NCBI RefSeq assembly: GCF_905397285.1
Contig: NZ_CAJPUX010000006.1
Coordinates: 124,001-188,000 of the forward strand
DNA length: 64,000 nucleotides
Source: Cupriavidus plantarum
Lineage (GTDB): Bacteria > Pseudomonadota > Gammaproteobacteria > Burkholderiales > Burkholderiaceae
Reading direction: 5' to 3'
Positions 62,906-64,000 of this stretch are shown piece after piece (the first letter of the stretch is position 1; every line of letters begins with the position of its first letter). A program made the translations under genes and the position numbers. The notes beneath the pieces are model-generated. The model worked only from the letters and a program-made list of their open reading frames with translations. It was not told the DNA's origin and ran no database searches.

Positions 62906-64000
62906 ATGACCACCGCCACGCCTCATACCGCTGCTGCCGCCACGGGCCCGCAGCCCGCCTGGATCACGCCATTGCTTGCCGTCGCATGCGGCATGGTCGT
63001 AGCCAATCTCTATTACCCGCAGCCGCTGGTCGGTCCCATCGCGCACGCGCTCGCGCTGTCGCCCGAGATTGCGGGCCTGATCGTGACCCTGATACAGATT
63101 GGCTACTGCGCGGGCCTGTTGCTGCTTGTGCCGCTCGGCGACATCGTCGAGAACCGCAAGCTGATCGTCGCGCTGATCGGCGGGAATGCGGTGGCGCTCG
63201 TGGCCGCGGCGTTCGCCACGCACGCTAGCGTCTTCCTGCTGGCGGGCGCCGCGATCGGGCTCTGCTCGGTGGCCGCGCAGGTACTTGTGCCATTTGCCGC
63301 GCATCTCGCGCCCGACCATGCGCGCGGCCACGCGGTGGGTAAGGTCACGAGCGGCCTGCTGATGGGCATCATGCTGGCGCGTCCCATCTCGAGCCTGTTC
63401 GCCGATGCCTTCGGATGGCATGCGATCTTCGCCGTGTCGGCCGTCGCCATGGTGCTGCTCGCCATCGTGCTGGCGCGCAAGCTGCCGCGCCGACAGCCGC
63501 CGCCCTCGGCGGGCTACCTGCCGACGCTCGCGTCGATGTGGGCGCTCGTACGGACGCAGCCCGTGCTGCGCCGTCGCGCGCTGTACCAGGCCAGCCTGTT
63601 CGGGGTCTTCAGCCTCTTCTGGACGACCGCGCCGCTTTATTTAGCGGGCCCCGCATTCCATATGTCGCAAACGGGTATCGCGGTGTTCGCGCTCGTGGGC
63701 GTGGCCGGCGCGATCGTCGCGCCGATGGCGGGCCGTTACGCGGATCGCGGGCATGGCCGGCAGATGACCGCGCTTGCGCTGGCCATCGGAGGTGGATCGT
63801 TCCTGCTGAGCCTGGTCGGCGCGGAAGGCTCGCTGCTCTCGCTGCTCGCGCTGACGGCCGCCGCGGTGCTGCTCGACTTCGGCGTGTCGTCGAACCTCGT
63901 CATCAGCCAGCGCGCGATCTTCTCGCTGAGCCCCGAACATCGCAGCCGTTTGAATGGCCTGTTCATGGCGATCTTCTTCATCGGCGGCGCCATCGGCTCA
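62906..64000 (+). CDS. MFS transporter (drug/sugar efflux type), 3' end cut by window edge
   Basis: A major facilitator inner-membrane exporter; 365 codons are present and the frame is still open at 64000. At least ten hydrophobic helices are visible. The motif A loop reads GDIVENRKLIV after helix 2, and NLYYPQPLVGPIA in helix 1 is typical of the YnfM/arabinose-efflux subgroup. ATG 62906 is chosen, but ATG 62861 and 62846 are in frame and none has a strong ribosome site. A G-run/C-run hairpin at 62761-62783 separates it from the porin gene. Confidence 0.88.
   Translation, partial: MTTATPHTAAAATGPQPAWITPLLAVACGMVVANLYYPQPLVGPIAHALALSPEIAGLIVTLIQIGYCAGLLLLVPLGDIVENRKLIVALIGGNAVALVAAAFATHASVFLLAGAAIGLCSVAAQVLVPFAAHLAPDHARGHAVGKVTSGLLMGIMLARPISSLFADAFGWHAIFAVSAVAMVLLAIVLARKLPRRQPPPSAGYLPTLASMWALVRTQPVLRRRALYQASLFGVFSLFWTTAPLYLAGPAFHMSQTGIAVFALVGVAGAIVAPMAGRYADRGHGRQMTALALAIGGGSFLLSLVGAEGSLLSLLALTAAAVLLDFGVSSNLVISQRAIFSLSPEHRSRLNGLFMAIFFIGGAIGS

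Overview
The window looks like a piece of the main chromosome of a high-GC betaproteobacterium of the Burkholderiales, most like Cupriavidus or Ralstonia. The reasons are the block mnmG-rsmG-parA-parB-atpIBEFHAGDC followed by hemE and priA, the abundance of branched-chain-type ABC transporters, TRAP and 2CSK-type sensor proteins, and the codon use. Genus is an inference; nothing was searched. I saw no tRNA, rRNA, insertion sequence, CRISPR array or prophage.

Layout. 1-4070 (minus): priA (cut by the left edge), hemE and an alpha/beta hydrolase. 4872-12420 (minus): complete F1Fo ATP synthase operon, with a good sigma70-type promoter upstream of atpI and a hairpin terminator after atpC. 12760-17243 (minus): parB, parA, rsmG, mnmG, the ancestral origin-proximal block, with three perfect parS palindromes in and beside mnmG. 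17405-28222 (minus): two branched-chain amino-acid-type (HAAT) ABC transporters side by side; the first has a fused LivM-LivG protein and a structured RNA leader, the second has five separate genes and ends at a strong terminator. 28482-31166: a GMC oxidoreductase and a monoacylglycerol-lipase-like hydrolase. 31223-34495: a copper resistance module (cueR-copA facing copZ) with two CueR operators between them. 34542-44587: ompW, then A2M / lysoplasmalogenase / pbpC in one tight unit. 44682-46589: a Lrp-type regulator divergent from phhA-phhB (phenylalanine to tyrosine). 46677-49170: a TctD/TctE-like two-component pair. 49210-53688: a SET-domain protein and a large autotransporter. 53689-55321: an unusual intergenic zone around an HU gene, carrying eight GTATAC palindromes, DnaA boxes, a G-quadruplex-type tract and a five-unit 12-bp repeat. 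55322-64000: a DUF2272 lipoprotein, a PanE-like reductase, SOS-controlled dinB, RarD, a TRAP-type binding protein, a LamB-like porin and an MFS exporter cut by the right edge.

How it fits together. The first 17 kb is housekeeping: replication restart, haem, energy, chromosome partition, and tRNA/rRNA modification. The rest is mostly envelope and uptake functions typical of a versatile soil or water heterotroph. The most unusual material is non-coding: the parS cluster, the leader of the first HAAT operon, the two CueR promoters with identical geometry, and the repeat-rich zone around the HU gene. I found no clear candidate for a wholly new protein system; the HU-flanking region is the best candidate for an undescribed regulatory or replication-associated element.
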